Assembly: GCA_033239005.1 (NCBI GenBank)
Contig: BSQZ01000038.1
Location: 2,136,001 to 2,200,000 of the forward strand
Direction of reading: 5' to 3'
Length of the DNA: 64,000 nt
Source of the DNA: Lamellibrachia satsuma
Lineage: Eukaryota > Annelida > Polychaeta > Sabellida > Siboglinidae
The position numbers and the translations under genes were made by a program. The notes under the pieces were generated by a model. The model was not told the DNA's origin. It was given only the letters and a program-made list of their open reading frames with translations, and made no database searches. Positions 1-11,110 of the stretch are shown here, in pieces. Position 1 is the first letter of the stretch. Every line of letters starts with the position of its first letter.

Positions 1-1775
1 AGCAGGCCCTAACTGTAGAACGTTGGCGAGCAACATGGGAAATGTCCTCAGATCCTGCAATTTTGCTTTTGAAAAAGCCAATACAATTTAATCCTCCATG
101 GGTGTCGTAATGCGCATGCTAATATCCCTATTTATCAAATATATTATGTATGCCGTAATTACAGGTGCGCCGTCTGTGAACGTCCGTGTCATGTTATATC
201 TCTCGAACAACGATTTAAAAATACTTCATAACAAAATAAGAATGTGTCGCCACTAGCCAACTGCGAAATCCTTACTGGGTCATTACTAAAGTCTAACATC
301 TAGCACAATAATTTCTACCTCCTGTTCTATATATCATCATTCAGTGGCCGTCACCTACTTGTTCATTAATGTGATTTCTTTCTGTGTGAAGGATATTCAA
401 GAAAACCATCACGTTTTGCTCTCCTCGCTACGAGCGGAGAGGTGATGTCTGCTACCGCCGTTAACACTGTATGTGTTCTTTAATATTTGTCAGTTTTAAT
501 AAAAGCCAAGTAGCATATAGCAGAACAATTAGACATATACTTCACAAATGTAACTAATCCACGTGTTATAACTATTAATAATACTTGTGACGTGTAACTC
601 GAGTAGTGCTACATTGTTATTTACTATACAGTATGTTCTAGTTGAAAGTTGGAATGATGCCTTTCGATTATGTTGAGAGGAGAGAGTAGTAGAATCTTCC
701 CTGCTAAATGCTCCTATTTGTGGGCAGTACATTTAAATACTTTTGGAGGCAAAATTGGGAAGATATTATATAACGAGCAAGGCAACCCCATGCGGTTCAT
801 ACTAAATTTACAATTGTTAATTTTCACCCTACTAGTTTTGGTAAATGGTATTTCGGTTATACGTGAAGACACAACTTCGTTTATTGTACATTGTACATTA
901 GTTCATATTTTCAACCAGTTGCATGTGCTTTAATTTCAGATTAAGAGGGCATAGAGACACCGCAATGGTCGGAAATAAGAAAAACCAGTTAAAAATCTTC
1001 TTAATTTCGACGTGGTCTTCATTTTGAGTTGTCTGTCATTATTAGTATGTCTATTTAGGGACTGGGCCACATTTCTGTGGTGTTCTCAATAGCGGGGTGG
1101 TAAGCAGGGTAGCACTGTGTACCGAACTGTGATACAGCTGCCTGATTCTTACAGGGTAGGAAGAGATCAAGACTGCAGATGCGATGAACATCACTTGGAA
1201 GGTGTGACCACCATTTCGAAGCAGCCGACACCATTTGTATGCCATACCGTTGTTTCTTGGAAATAAAATGGTGCTACGCACTGATACTTGTTGTCCAGAT
1301 CAGATGTCATTCGTGATGATTTTGTTTTAACATATGACGTAATTTCCAGTTGCTCCGTCAGACAAACCAAATAACGAATGCAAAGGCAATAGCATTTGTT
1401 TGTCTGAAATCAGGGGACCATGTCACTAAAAATATTAGCTTTGTGAAAAGCAACTGACGCTGAACTTCTCTCCCTTAATTCCACGCGTTTTTACGGCGGT
1501 AATGTGCTAAAAGGCGGTGATTCACTCATAGCATACTACTATCAAATACTCTATGATCCGAATTACATCTACACTTACCGGGGAACTCGCTTTGTGCGGA
1601 TTAATGGCAGACGGTTCGCATTAGTGATTCACATCCAAAAACCGATTTAATAGTCAGATTCAAGTATACAGTACATAGGTGGCACCACTGAACTTGTCAG
1701 ACAATGTAGGAAGGCGAACGTATTCAATGCAATGTGAAAATGCATCTCTTTGACTAACTGGCCATCATATGCGTG

Positions 1776-1835
<60 letters not shown>

Positions 1836-2515
1836 CGTGCGTGCCTGCATGCGTGCGCGCGCGCGTGTGTGGTCGACCATATCGTTGGTGTGATTGGTCC
1901 GGACAGGTGGATATATCACGAAACCTTTACGACACGTGTCCTTACACAAAATTACATTAGATAATTACAAAATTCAGGTGAATATTTCACCGACTTCTGA
2001 AGACAACAACATCGGAACATCATGTATTCTAGGAAATTATCTTGATGATTCTCTATACAATCGCTTCGCGGACGCCGACACTAGCCCTTCACCTTTGTTG
2101 CCGCTGTTTCGACTTCAGCTGTGTCACAATCATCGATTTCCTCATATGTGGACAGTTTGCTCGGATAGCCTCGGCAGCCACACCCGACTCAGAACTACCA
2201 AGTCTCCCGATGTGGCGGGATATGGAGCTAAAGATAAAATTTGCGATTTGTGTATCTACACAGGATTGTATGATACAATGAGCTATGGGTGTAAATAAAC
2301 TTAACAAAGCAAAAAAAAACTAAATATCGCTTCACTTGCTAGTTCATGGTCTTTTCGTGGGCGGGCCAGGTGTAGAAACAGATCAAAACGCGGGCGTAAG
2401 TTTGGTCAAATACATTAGGTAGGTGGCCTCACAAAAGGAAAAGAATATTAGTTAAACGCCCTTAAAAACCGCCCACCATGAGACCCCATTTGGAGGAAGA
2501 TCTCCCGCTGGTGCT
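1..2515. repeat. Long segmental repeat P, copy 1 (continues left of the window)
   Basis: This block aligns almost base for base with 17577-20030; I see only scattered substitutions plus length change in the GT/GC tract. No convincing gene is inside: the short open frames lack family motifs and are not kept intact between copies. After about 2515 copy 1 jumps straight to sequence that lies about 660 bp further on in copy 2 (20695) and in the reverse copy at 50.2-51.6 kb, so copy 1 carries a deletion. Fragments also occur at 29033-29330, 38985-39062 and 41280-41690. I do not recognise the family; no long terminal repeats or transposase were seen. Confidence 0.85.
1770..1872. repeat. GT/GC dinucleotide microsatellite
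   Basis: Alternating GT tract grading into GTGC and GCGC. It is the most variable part between the two copies of repeat P (compare 19310-19382, which is shorter and more GC-rich). Alternating purine-pyrimidine DNA of this type can adopt Z-form. The Cys-Val and Thr-His reading frames across it are artefacts. Confidence 0.9.
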
Positions 2516-2700
2516 CACGCCAGAGGTAAATTAATTGGGTTTCCTTTCCCTCTGACCACGTGTCTACCCTCTTTATTCTTAGCGCTGTATTTTGTATGGC
2601 TGCAAGTAACATGACTGAACGCATGTATATGATTGGCCAATAAGTTACGAATGTCGTTACTACACATGATTGCACAATATGATATATTTGTGTTAGAATA
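2516..2700. repeat. Repeat P, distal part after the deletion
   Basis: This corresponds to 20695-20830 in copy 2 and, reversed, to about 50340-50480. It carries the shared stretch ending near a CCAAT-like TGATTGGCCAATAAG. It leads directly into LINE A. No gene is seen. Confidence 0.7.
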
Positions 2701-3590
2701 AACATACAAGAATGACTGATTGCAGCTGTAAGATGTATTCATACTCCTACAGCCGCAACCTACAGACCGCCAAGGAGATATATGGTGGACTATCCTACAT
2801 CTTCCAGCAATCGCATGACCGTCCCATCTGATTGGTCAACCGCACGTATATCGGCGATTTACAAGAAAGGTGATAAGTCCACACCGTCTAATTACAGACC
2901 GGTTTCCCTAACATGCATTACATGCAAAATAATGGAACATATTGTTTGCAGCCAGATCGGTCGGCACCTTGATTACAACAACATCCTAAACCCTAACCAT
3001 CATGGCTTCCGAAAGGGTCTTTCTTGTGAGCAACCACTCGTCAGTACTATAAATGAAATGGCGTATTCTATCAACCGAAAGAACCAGACAGATGTCATGT
3101 TTCTGGACTTCAGTATGGCCTTCAATAAACTGTCTCACACAAAACTTCTCCTCAATATCCGGTTCTACGGATTCAACGACTAAGTCTAAGGCATGGATCA
3201 GCGCGTTTCTCAGTTCTCGCACTTAACAAGTTGTCGTCAATGGGCAGTCATCGCGGTCAGTCGACGTCCTCTCTGGAGTTCCAGTAGGAACAGCGTTGGG
3301 GCCAATTTTGTTGTTGTTGTACATTAACGACATCATCAAAGCAGTGAATTTACAAATGCGCCTGTTCGCTGACGACAGTATCGTTTACCGTGAAATTCAA
3401 ACCTCGGCTGACCACATCTGCTGTGGCAATGGTGGTAGGCAAACTAATGCGAACTTGTCTATTGAATCTGACCTGAACAAACTCCACCACTGGGCAAAGA
3501 CGTGGCAGATGGATTTTTATGTGTCAAAGTGCGCTGTCCTGTCTCAAGTCTCAAGTGGTTATACTCCAAACAGCCCAAACTTGGGTTAAC
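2700..3590 (+). mobile_element. LINE A (jockey-like non-LTR retrotransposon), copy 1, left part
   Basis: A decayed reverse transcriptase. Frame 2782-3183 reads through a YRPVSLT block, a QHGFRKGLSCE-like block (NHHGFRKGLSCE here) and FLDFSMAFNKL, the FLDFxKAFD palm motif with changes. Frame 3296-3589 has GPILLLLYINDI and LFADDSIVYRE, the catalytic ADD box. A frameshift or stop lies near 3181 and the protein breaks off near 3545, where LINE B is inserted. Related copies at 29430-30668 and, reversed, 37400-38640 start at the same truncated point (Ser-Tyr-rich leader, IFQQSHD). No endonuclease is present, so the copy is 5' truncated and dead. Confidence 0.85.
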
Positions 3591-5277
3591 GCAGGAGTTT
3601 GTGGTGGACTGTGCGCATGCGCTGTGGGTGGTACATTCGACTAAAAGACTAGTATCTTTAATGTTGCTGAAATGGTTTTTATCTGATAGTTTTATTTATT
3701 TTATGTATAGGATGTTAAACGAAAATATTGAATAGGTTGGTTATGTGTATGGATACTGTCGCTGCCTTGCCACATGCACACATAGACAGTCTCCATACCC
3801 ACACCATGGATACGTTTACGCTGAGCACTGTGTTTTAAAGGCAGTTTAGGTGAGGAGGTGTGGTGAAAGGGAGTTCCATAATAGCTTCTTGAAATTATTT
3901 TGGTTTTTTATGTTGGTAATTTTTGGTGGGATCATATTCCATATGTGAATGGCTCTGGGATAAAATGAAAAAGACCATTGCATTTATACAACACCTGGGG
4001 GCTATGTATTGTCCACGGGTTCGAGAGCGGGTTAGTAGGCCTGGAGGGGGGGGGTGATCTCAATAATGTTATTTACAATTTTGTAGAAGGTTGTGGCTTG
4101 TTTAATGATGCGTCTTCGTTCGAGGGTTGGCCATCCAAGGGCAGTAATTAGATCTGCTGGATTTCTGTTCCGTCTGTAATAATTTTTAACAAATCTGGCG
4201 GCAGAGTGTTGCACTCTTTCAAGGCTTTTAACTTGTGAAAAGGTGTGGGGATTCCATATGGGTGAAGAGTACTCGAGTTTTGGCCGGATTAGCATGTTGT
4301 AGGCTGTTTGTTTAACTTCGGGTTTACATGGGCCAAGAGTTCGTTTAAGCATGCCTAAAAATTTCGTTATGTCAGTGACGTGATTTGTCCAAGTTAATTT
4401 GGAATCCAATTTTACTCCGAGATATGAGTGGCTGGATACAGTGGATAATGGCTGGCCAGAAAGCGAGTACTTGTGTGGGCTGGGTTTAGTTTTGTTTGTT
4501 ATTGGAAGGTGCACACATTTAGATACATTAAATTCCATTTGCCATTTGTCTGACAATGTTTGGAGTTGGCTTAGGTCAGTTTGGAGAATTTCGTGGACGG
4601 GTTTGGAAGAAATTTTACGATATATAATACTATCATCTGCAAAAAGGCGTATAGAAGATTTGATGTTCCCATTTATGTCATTCATGTAGAGTAAGAAGAG
4701 GACAGGTCCCAGAACTGAAACCTGTGGGACACCAGATGTGACATATGTGATGTCCGACAGGGCACCGTTAACTGAGACTCTCTGTTTGCGGTTGTATAGG
4801 AAAGATTTGATCCAATTTTGAGTGTCTCCAGTGATTCCATAGGAGGTCAATTTTGATAGAAGACGTACGTGAGGCAATTTGTCGAAGGCTTTGGTAAAGT
4901 CAAGCAGGATTGCATCAATTTGGGTCTTGTTGTCCATAGCAGTCATCCAGTCATGGACTGTCTCAATGAGTTGAGATTCACAAGACAGTCCCGACTGGAA
5001 TCCGTGTTGGAAGTGGAGAATGATGTTATGCTTGTGCAGGTGTTTCCACATATTGGGTAGGATGATATGTTCCATTACTTTACAGAGAATGCAGGTTATT
5101 GATATGGGTCTGTAGTTAGCAGGGTCAGATTTGTGGCTCTTTTTGTGTGTAGGAGTTACTAATGCTTGTAGCCAGTCGTTAGGAAGTTTACCTGTGTTGT
5201 ATGATTGTTGGAAAATTTGGGTGATGATGGGAGCTATCTGCTTTGCAGTTTCTTTAAGGACTCTGGCTGGGAGTTCA
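3545..5277 (-). mobile_element. LINE B (jockey-like), 5' truncated, inserted in LINE A
   Basis: Read on the minus strand, this element runs from about 5277 to about 3545. It has an open reverse transcriptase frame and about 430 bp of 3' sequence (4031-3600). LINE A sequence stops at its left edge near 3545 and resumes at 5278 with the LINE A C-terminal text, so LINE B went into an older LINE A copy. The 5' truncation is typical of target-primed reverse transcription. Exact edges and any target duplication are uncertain because LINE A itself varies here. Confidence 0.75.
4032..5274 (-). CDS. LINE B reverse transcriptase, uninterrupted partial frame
   Basis: About 414 codons read without a stop. 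The frame is open upstream of the first Met at 5075, so that Met is not the real start. In order: a pre-RT ARVLKE region, NYRPISIT, HGFQSGLSCESQL, LLDFTKAFDKLPH (palm aspartate), GVPQVSVLGPVLFLLYMND, LFADDSIIYRK (catalytic Asp-Asp), then thumb and a C-terminal RNA-binding region with SYLGVKLD and HSAARFVKNYY, ending at a stop before 4032. The change from QGTVLGP to QVSVLGP is a small departure from the usual motif. There is no apurinic endonuclease domain because the element is 5' truncated. This frame is far less decayed than the surrounding LINE A, which suggests a younger insertion. It would not be mobile by itself. Confidence 0.85.
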
Positions 5278-5544
5278 TGTGGGATTCATAAGCATTTCAG
5301 AAAGCCGAACTCGAAGTTATTAAATCATCGTAGACGTCCATTTTTACTCTGAACTGCACACAGTTATTGTATATACAAACGTTTTAGATCACCCTACCTT
5401 GGGAGATGACGCTACAAACGGCAGTATAGTAAATTATTACTTTTTTAATTTCAAATCCATTGTTTGCTAAAAATTAGACCAACGAAGTATCCACTGCAAC
5501 GTGCTAGCTCGTTTGTGTAACTTTTGCATGCATTTCTGTGAAAT
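5278..5544 (+). mobile_element. LINE A copy 1, right part (C-terminus and 3' tail)
   Basis: It resumes LINE A at the text matching 30335-30720 (CATTTCAGAAAGCCG-type stretch, stop, then the ATCACCCTACCTTGGGAGATGACG tail region). It then joins, with about 545 bp missing, the distal tail seen at 31280-31410. It confirms that 3545-5277 is an insertion and that this copy also lost part of its tail. Confidence 0.75.
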
Positions 5545-5585
5545 CATCAGGCAAACTATTAAAGCATTTAATAGTTTGCCTGATG
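5545..5585. repeat. Perfect 19-bp palindrome with a 3-nt loop
   Basis: CATCAGGCAAACTATTAAA at 5545-5563, loop GCA, then its exact reverse complement at 5567-5585. It lies at the end of the LINE A tail. In the copies at 31375-31420 and 36635-36680 only the first arm is present and the sequence continues differently, with its own shorter TGTTTGATCAAACA palindrome. The hairpin is therefore specific to this copy. Confidence 0.9.
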
Positions 5586-5778
5586 TCTTGCTGCATTTCA
5601 TACATCCCGGCTGAGCCTATGATACACTATGTAATTGATATTTCCAGGTCAAAACCCAACACACCACGGGTTCACCAAAAGCCATGGTTGTTGTGGATTG
5701 TCTGCGGTAATTTTCGGCAAATTTAGACGGATGCAGCCCCGCCACAACATAAGCCGATCATAATAAGTACTTCATAAT
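5586..5778. other. Non-coding spacer
   Basis: No gene, repeat family or structure recognised between the palindrome and LINE C. Confidence 0.5.
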
Positions 5779-6500
5779 GTTCTGGGTACTACTGTAAAAG
5801 AAAAGGACTTAGGAGTTACAATAAGCGCTGATATGAAAGTTTCAGAGCAGTGTGGTATTGCAGCTTCAAAGGGTAATAAAATTCTTGGATTGATTATAAG
5901 AAACATAACATAAAAGGGAAAAAAGTTAATTATACCTCTTTATAAAGCAATAGTTAGACCTCATTTAGAATACTGTATACAAGCATGGAGACCATATCGT
6001 AAGAAGTATATAGATACGCTTGAACGCATACAAAGGAGAGCAACTAAAATGATTCCAGAACTGAGAGACCTTAGTTATGAAGAACGCCTGAAGGAATGTG
6101 GTTTAAAAGCACGAGAGACAAGGAGGTTAAGAGGAGATCAGATTGAAGTTTTTAAGATATTGAATGGGTATGAAAATATTGATAGAAATATGTTTTTCTC
6201 ACTCAAGAAGGATAGCATAACTAGAGGGCATGAGGTAAAATTAGTAAAGGATCAATGTAGATTGGACATCAGGAAGCACTCTTTCTCACTGAGGAAAATA
6301 AATGAATGGAACAAATTGTCTACAGATTGTGTAACTGCTAGCAGCGTGAATGTGTTTAAAAACAAGGTTGACACATATCTCAGGAGGGCGGGTTATAAGT
6401 AGATAAACATTGTTGGACTCTCGATAAGCCAATGGCTTCCTTGTCCACTTGCCATCTGGACCTTTGGCTTGGGTGGCAAATCTTGTTAAATCTTGTTAAA
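5779..6500 (+). mobile_element. LINE C (CR1/L2-like), 3' fragment
   Basis: The C-terminal part of a reverse transcriptase polyprotein. It starts abruptly in KEKDLGVTISADMKVSEQCG, then IPLYKAIVRPHLEYCIQAW, RIQRRATKMIPELRDLSYEERL (6049 onward), and ends in NKVDTYLRRAGYK and a stop at 6402. The 3' end has a duplicated GTTAAATCTT unit, the short terminal direct repeat typical of CR1/L2 elements. The reverse copy at 7933-9424 shares the same end. One in-frame stop (near 5912) shows decay. Confidence 0.85.
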
Positions 6501-6689
6501 TAATTATTGCATTATCTGCTGTCACAACGTGGTCTCGTTTTGCCACCAGACGTGTTGGCAAGTAACAACTTGGCAAGTCAAGCCAACGAACTCCAAGTGC
6601 AAGTGAAATCGTTTATCTGAATTCCAAGTCAAGCAGCAAGTCGTAAAAATGGGCGACTCGATTCTGATTCGAAACAGCCCCTGCAACTC

Positions 6690-7383
6690 GAATCAGCAAG
6701 TCTGCTTCTTCTTCCGTCACTTATTCAGTTTCAATGTCTTCTCCACCACCTGTCTCCCCTCCCCCTCCCCTTCCCGCTCTCGTTCTCCACTAACCTTCCA
6801 CTCCCGCCATATATCTCTTCACGCAGTCATACCGCCTAAGTATCGGTCCTTCTCTTCTCCTTCTACCTTCCATTCTAAGAGCATCTGCTCTCTTCGTCAA
6901 CCTTTCCCCTCCGACATGTTCCACGTGTCCCGCGCCGGTTAAATGCCTCCTCATTAGCTTCCACCTGAAACTCTCTTTTACATCAACTTCCTCCCTCAGC
7001 TCCTCCATTCTTCGATACTCTATTCTATTCACTCACGCAGTTATTCTCGCAAACTTGAATTTTCTCTTGTTGTTTTTTTCCGCCTTGGTCTCTAGGATGT
7101 ATATGTAGAATGTTGTTATGCATGAGCTAAGCCCCTTTCCTTTGAGCGTCCGAAATATATGTCTCCCTCCAATCACCACACCCATTTTCCTCCCATTCGC
7201 CCCAGAACGTATTCCCCCATCTTCTCCAGAATAACTCCCAGTCCATGTCTGCCAAACATATCCATTCCACCAACCGTCTCTAGAACCACCAGGTTGTCTG
7301 CGTATAGCAACTTCCGGAGAATATCCTTCGTGCTCGTTTTCCTGCTGATCACCTATACTACTGCTACGGACAACAGTGTGCTT
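6690..7383 (-). mobile_element. LINE fragment D: reverse transcriptase C-terminal region
   Basis: Minus strand, decayed. The distal part reads LLYADNLVVLE (7300-7370), the catalytic YADD box with Asp to Asn. The terminal part (6790-7032) reads EELREEVDVKESFRWKL, TGAGHVEHVGGERLTKRADA and GRRRREGPILRRYDCVKR, the conserved C-terminus of a widespread invertebrate LINE group. Frameshifts separate the parts. The same YADN piece joins the same minisatellite at 52530-52680 on the plus strand, so fragment plus minisatellite travel together. Confidence 0.75.
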
Positions 7384-7932
7384 AGATCACTCGGGGCAAT
7401 GGCCGTGTGTTGTGTCTTTGTTGGTAAATATCTGTGTCATGTAATCGGGGCCATGACCGTGTGGTGTGTCCCTGGTGGTAAACCTCTGTGTCATATGATC
7501 GGGGCTATGACCATGTGGTGTGTCCCTGGTGGTAAACCTCTGTGTCATGTAATCGGGGCCATGACCGGGTGGTGTGTCCCTGGTCGTAAACCTCTGTGTC
7601 AAGTAATCGGGGACATTGACCGTGTGGTGTGTCCCTAGAGGTAAACCTCTGTGTCATGTACTTGGGGCAATGACAGTGTGGTGTGCACCTGTTGGTAAAC
7701 ATATGTGTCATGTACTCGGGGCTATGACGGTGTGGTGTGTCCCTGGTGGTAAACATCTATGTCCTGTACTTGGAGCCATAACTGTGTGGTGTGTCCCTGT
7801 TGGTAAACGTATGTGTCATGTACTCGGGGCCATGACGGTGTGGTGTGTCCGTGGTGGTAAACCTCTGTGTCATGTACGCGGGGCCATGACCATGTGGTGT
7901 GTCCCTGGTGGTAAACTTCTGTGTCATGTAAT
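7384..7932. repeat. 54-bp minisatellite, array 1a (about 10 units)
   Basis: Unit around TCGGGGCCATGACCGTGTGG followed by the TGTGTCCCTGGTGGTAAACC and TCTGTGTCATGTAA parts, 54 bp in all. Because 54 is a multiple of three and the unit lacks stops in several frames, long reading frames appear on both strands (18-residue repeat with MTVWCVPGGK and PLCHV). The array is split from array 1b by the LINE C insertion at 7933-9424. Confidence 0.95.
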
Positions 7933-9424
7933 TTAACAAAATTTAACAAGATTTGCCATCCAAGCCAAAGGCCCAGATGGCAAATGGACAAGGAAGCCAT
8001 TGGCATATCGAGAGTCCAACAATGTTCATCTACTTATAATCCGCCCTCCTGAGATATGTGTCAACCTTGTTTTTAAACATATTCACGCTGCTAGCAGTTA
8101 CACAATCTGTAGACAATTTGTTCCATTCATTTATTGTCCTCTGTGAGAACGAGTGCTTCCTGATGTCCAATCTACATTGATCCTTTACTAATTTTACCTC
8201 ATGTCCTCTAGTTCTGCTATCCTTCTTGAGTGATAAAAACCTATTTCTATCAATATTTTCATACCCATTCAATATCTTAAAAACTTCAATCTGATCTCCT
8301 CTTAACCTCCTTGTCTCTAGAGTTGTTAAACCACATTCTTCATAACTAAGGTCTCTCAGTTCTGGAATCATTTTAGTTGCTCTCCTTTGTATGCGTTCAA
8401 GCGTATCTATATCCTTCTTACGATATGGTCTCCATGCTTGTATACAGTATTCTAAAGAAGTCTAACTATTGCTTTATAAAGAGGTATAATTAACTTTTTT
8501 CCCTTGTATGTTATGTTTTTTCTAATCAATCCAAGAATTTTATTACCCTTTGAAGCTGCAATACCACACTGCTCTGAAACTTTCATATCAGCGCTTATTG
8601 TAACTCCTAAGTCCTTTTCTTTTACAGTAGTACCCAGAACAGTATCTCCCATTTTATAGTTTACATTCAACTTCCCATGTCCTGTATGTAGGCATTTACA
8701 TTTCCCAAAATTGAACAACATCTGCCATTTCTCAGACCACTAATCTGTCTAGATCGTTTTGTAAAAGCTGTTTATCACCATCAGTATTAAGCTTTCTAAA
8801 CAGTTTTGTGTCATCCGCAAATTTCAGTACGTTACTTGTTATACTGTCGTCCAAGTCATTGATATAAATTAAGAATAATATAGGTACTAATACTGATCCT
8901 TGAGTTACCCCACTCAAACCCGATTTCCAATTTGAAACTTCTCCATCTACTACAACTCGTTGTCTTCTGTCAGTCAGCCATTGTTCTATCCAGTCAGTTA
9001 TGCTATCCCCGATACCATGGGCTTTTAATTTAAGTAGTAATCTTTGATGTGGTACTTTGTCAAAAGCTTTCTGAAAATCTAAGTAGATAATATCTACTGG
9101 TGATCCCACGTCTATCCACTTAGTGATTTCTTCCAAAAAACATAACATATTTGTTAAGCATGACCTCGCTTTAAGGAATCCATGTTGAGATGAATTTAAT
9201 AATTTATGCTTAACGAGGAAGTCCACCATATGGTCATTAATTAACCTTTCTAATAATTTACAAATCACTGACGTTAAACTCACTGGTCTGTAATTCTCTG
9301 ACTTATTTCTCGAACCCTTTTTAAATAATGGTATGATGTTTGCTTCTTTCCATTCAAACGGAACAACTCCCTCTTTTAATGACAAGTTGAATACTCTTGC
9401 AAGTGGTATACTGATTTGTTCTAC
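7933..9424 (-). mobile_element. LINE C (CR1/L2-like), 1.5 kb, inserted in the minisatellite
   Basis: Minus strand. The frame from 9385 to 8732 carries the RT core: NIIPLFKKGSRNKSENYRPVSL, SQHGFLKARSCLTN, IIYLDFQKAFDKVPHQ, SGVTQGSVLVPILFLIYINDL and LKFADDTKLFRKL. It then frameshifts into FNFGKCKCLHTGHG (8721-8452) and again into the MIPELRDLSYEE C-terminal part (8371-8030). The 3' end with the TTAAC/AAATCTTG repeat lies at 7933. The minisatellite resumes at 9425 exactly where it stopped (ATGTAAT then CGGGGCC), so this is a clean 5'-truncated insertion without an evident long target duplication. It is dead because of frameshifts. Confidence 0.9.
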
Positions 9425-10736
9425 GGGGCCATGACCGTGTGTCCCTGGTGGTAAACCTATGTGTCATGTAATCTGGGCCATGACCGTGTGGTGTGTCCCT
9501 GGTGGTAAACCTCTGTGTCATGTAATCGGGGCCATGATCGTGTGGTGTGTCGCTGGTGGTAAACCTATGTGTCATGTAATCGGGGCCATGACCGTGTGGT
9601 GTGTCCCTGGTGGTAAACCTCTGTGTCATGTAATCGGGGCCATGACCGTGTGGTGTGTCCCTGGTGGTAAACCTATGTGTCATGTAATCGGGGCCATGAT
9701 CGTGTGGTGTGTCCCTAGATGTAAACTTCTGTGTCATGTACTTGGGGCCATGACAGTATGGTGTGTCCATGTTGGTAAACATATGTGTCATGTACTCGGG
9801 GTCATGACCTTGTGGTATGTCTTTGGTGGTAAACCTCTGTGTCATGTAATCGGGGACATTGACCGTGTGGTGTGTCCCTAGAGGTAAACCTCTGTGTCAT
9901 GTACGTGGGGCAATGACAGTGTGGTGTGCCCCTGTTGGTAAACATATGTGTCATGTACTCGGGGCCATGACGGTGTGGTGTGTCCCTGGTGGTAAACATC
10001 TATGTCATGTACTCGGAGCCATGACAGTGTGGAGTGTCCCTGTTAGTAAACGTATGTGTCATGTAATCGGGGCCATGACGATGTGGTGTGTCCCTGGTGG
10101 TTAACTTATGTGTCATGTAATCGGGGACATAGACCGTGTGGTGTGTCCCTAGAGGTAAACCTCTGTGTCATGTACTTGGGGCAATGGCAGTGTGGTGTGC
10201 CATTGTTGGTAAACATATGTGTCATGTACTCGAGGCTATAACGGTGTGTTGTGTCCTTGGTGGTAAACCTCTGTGTCATGTAATCGGGGACATTGACCGT
10301 GTGGTGTGTCCCTAGAGGTAAACCTCTGTGTCATGTACTTGGGGCAATGACAGTGTGGTGTGCCATTGTTGGTAAACATATGTGTCATGTACTCGAGGCT
10401 ATGACGGTGTGGTTTGTCCCTGGTGGTAAACATCTATGTCATGTACTCGGAGCCATGACCGTGTGGTGTGTCCTGGTGGCAAACATCTGTGTCATGTACT
10501 TGGGGCCATGACCGTGTGGTAAACATATGTGTCATGTACTCGGGGCCATGACCGTGCGGTGTGTCCCTGGTGGTAAACATATGTATCATGTACTCGGAGC
10601 CATGACCGTGTGGTATGTTCCTAGTGGCAAACATCTGTGTCATGCACTCGGGGGCCATTCCCGTGTGGTATGTTCCTAGTGGCAAACATCTGTGTCATGT
10701 ACACGTGGCCATGACCGTATGGTGTCTGCACTGTCA
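9425..10736. repeat. 54-bp minisatellite, array 1b (about 24 units)
   Basis: Same unit as 7384-7932, with variants alternating CTCTGTGTC and ATATGTGTC and with CCTGGTGG, CCTGTTGG and CCTAGAGG sub-types. Higher-order pairs and triplets of sub-types recur (for example near 9880-10060 and 10130-10440), indicating block duplication. Reading frames of up to 140 codons exist (9459-9881), but the protein is just the unit repeated. Confidence 0.95.
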
Positions 10737-10850
10737 TGGCCCCCCAGTTCACCACACATAAGTTTGCTACCAGGGGCACACGGCACGGTCATAGCCCCGA
10801 GTACATGACACAGAGGTTTACCACCAAGGATAAATCACACGGTCATGGCC
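10737..10850. repeat. Minisatellite units in inverted orientation
   Basis: About two 54-bp units run on the opposite strand relative to 9425-10736 (GAGTACATGACACAGAGG and CACACGGTCATGGCCCCG), creating a head-to-head junction near 10736. Confidence 0.9.
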
Positions 10851-11110
10851 CCGTGGAAATTCCCCAGTGGCAAGTGACTGACAATGCGAATGAGGCGTGG
10901 TAGTAATTCCTCGCTGTCTCTCTTTAACCAGCTATGTTGGTGTAATGTCGAGAGCACAGCTTGTTGTCTTTGATTTCGTGACCAACTTGCGCACATCATC
11001 CACGGTGACCGGTGCGACTGTATCCAAATTATTATCCACGCCCTCATGCCTTAATAAATCACACACAACATTGAATAATGTGCTTGTTTTCGCTGGAAGG
11101 TAAGCGAGAA
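10850..11110 (-). mobile_element. LINE fragment (region just before the RT)
   Basis: Minus strand translation gives TVDDVRKLVTKSKTTSCALD followed by ITPT, matching the pre-RT block of jockey-like elements (VxKLIxxSPSKSCxLDPLPT). A stop and frame changes follow. It is too short for family assignment. Confidence 0.55.

Noticed and set aside
1..2515. Long terminal repeat pair (1-2515 and 17577-20030) of one giant element
   Set aside because: The bracketed 15 kb holds a host-like gene and unrelated repeats, no integrase or primer site was seen, and further partial copies of repeat P occur in both orientations.
4032..5274. A host reverse-transcriptase-like gene
   Set aside because: 5' truncation, insertion into another LINE and lack of introns or promoter identify it as LINE B.
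7384..10736. CRISPR-like regular repeats
   Set aside because: Units are contiguous 54-bp copies without unique spacers, in an animal genome, with no cas genes.
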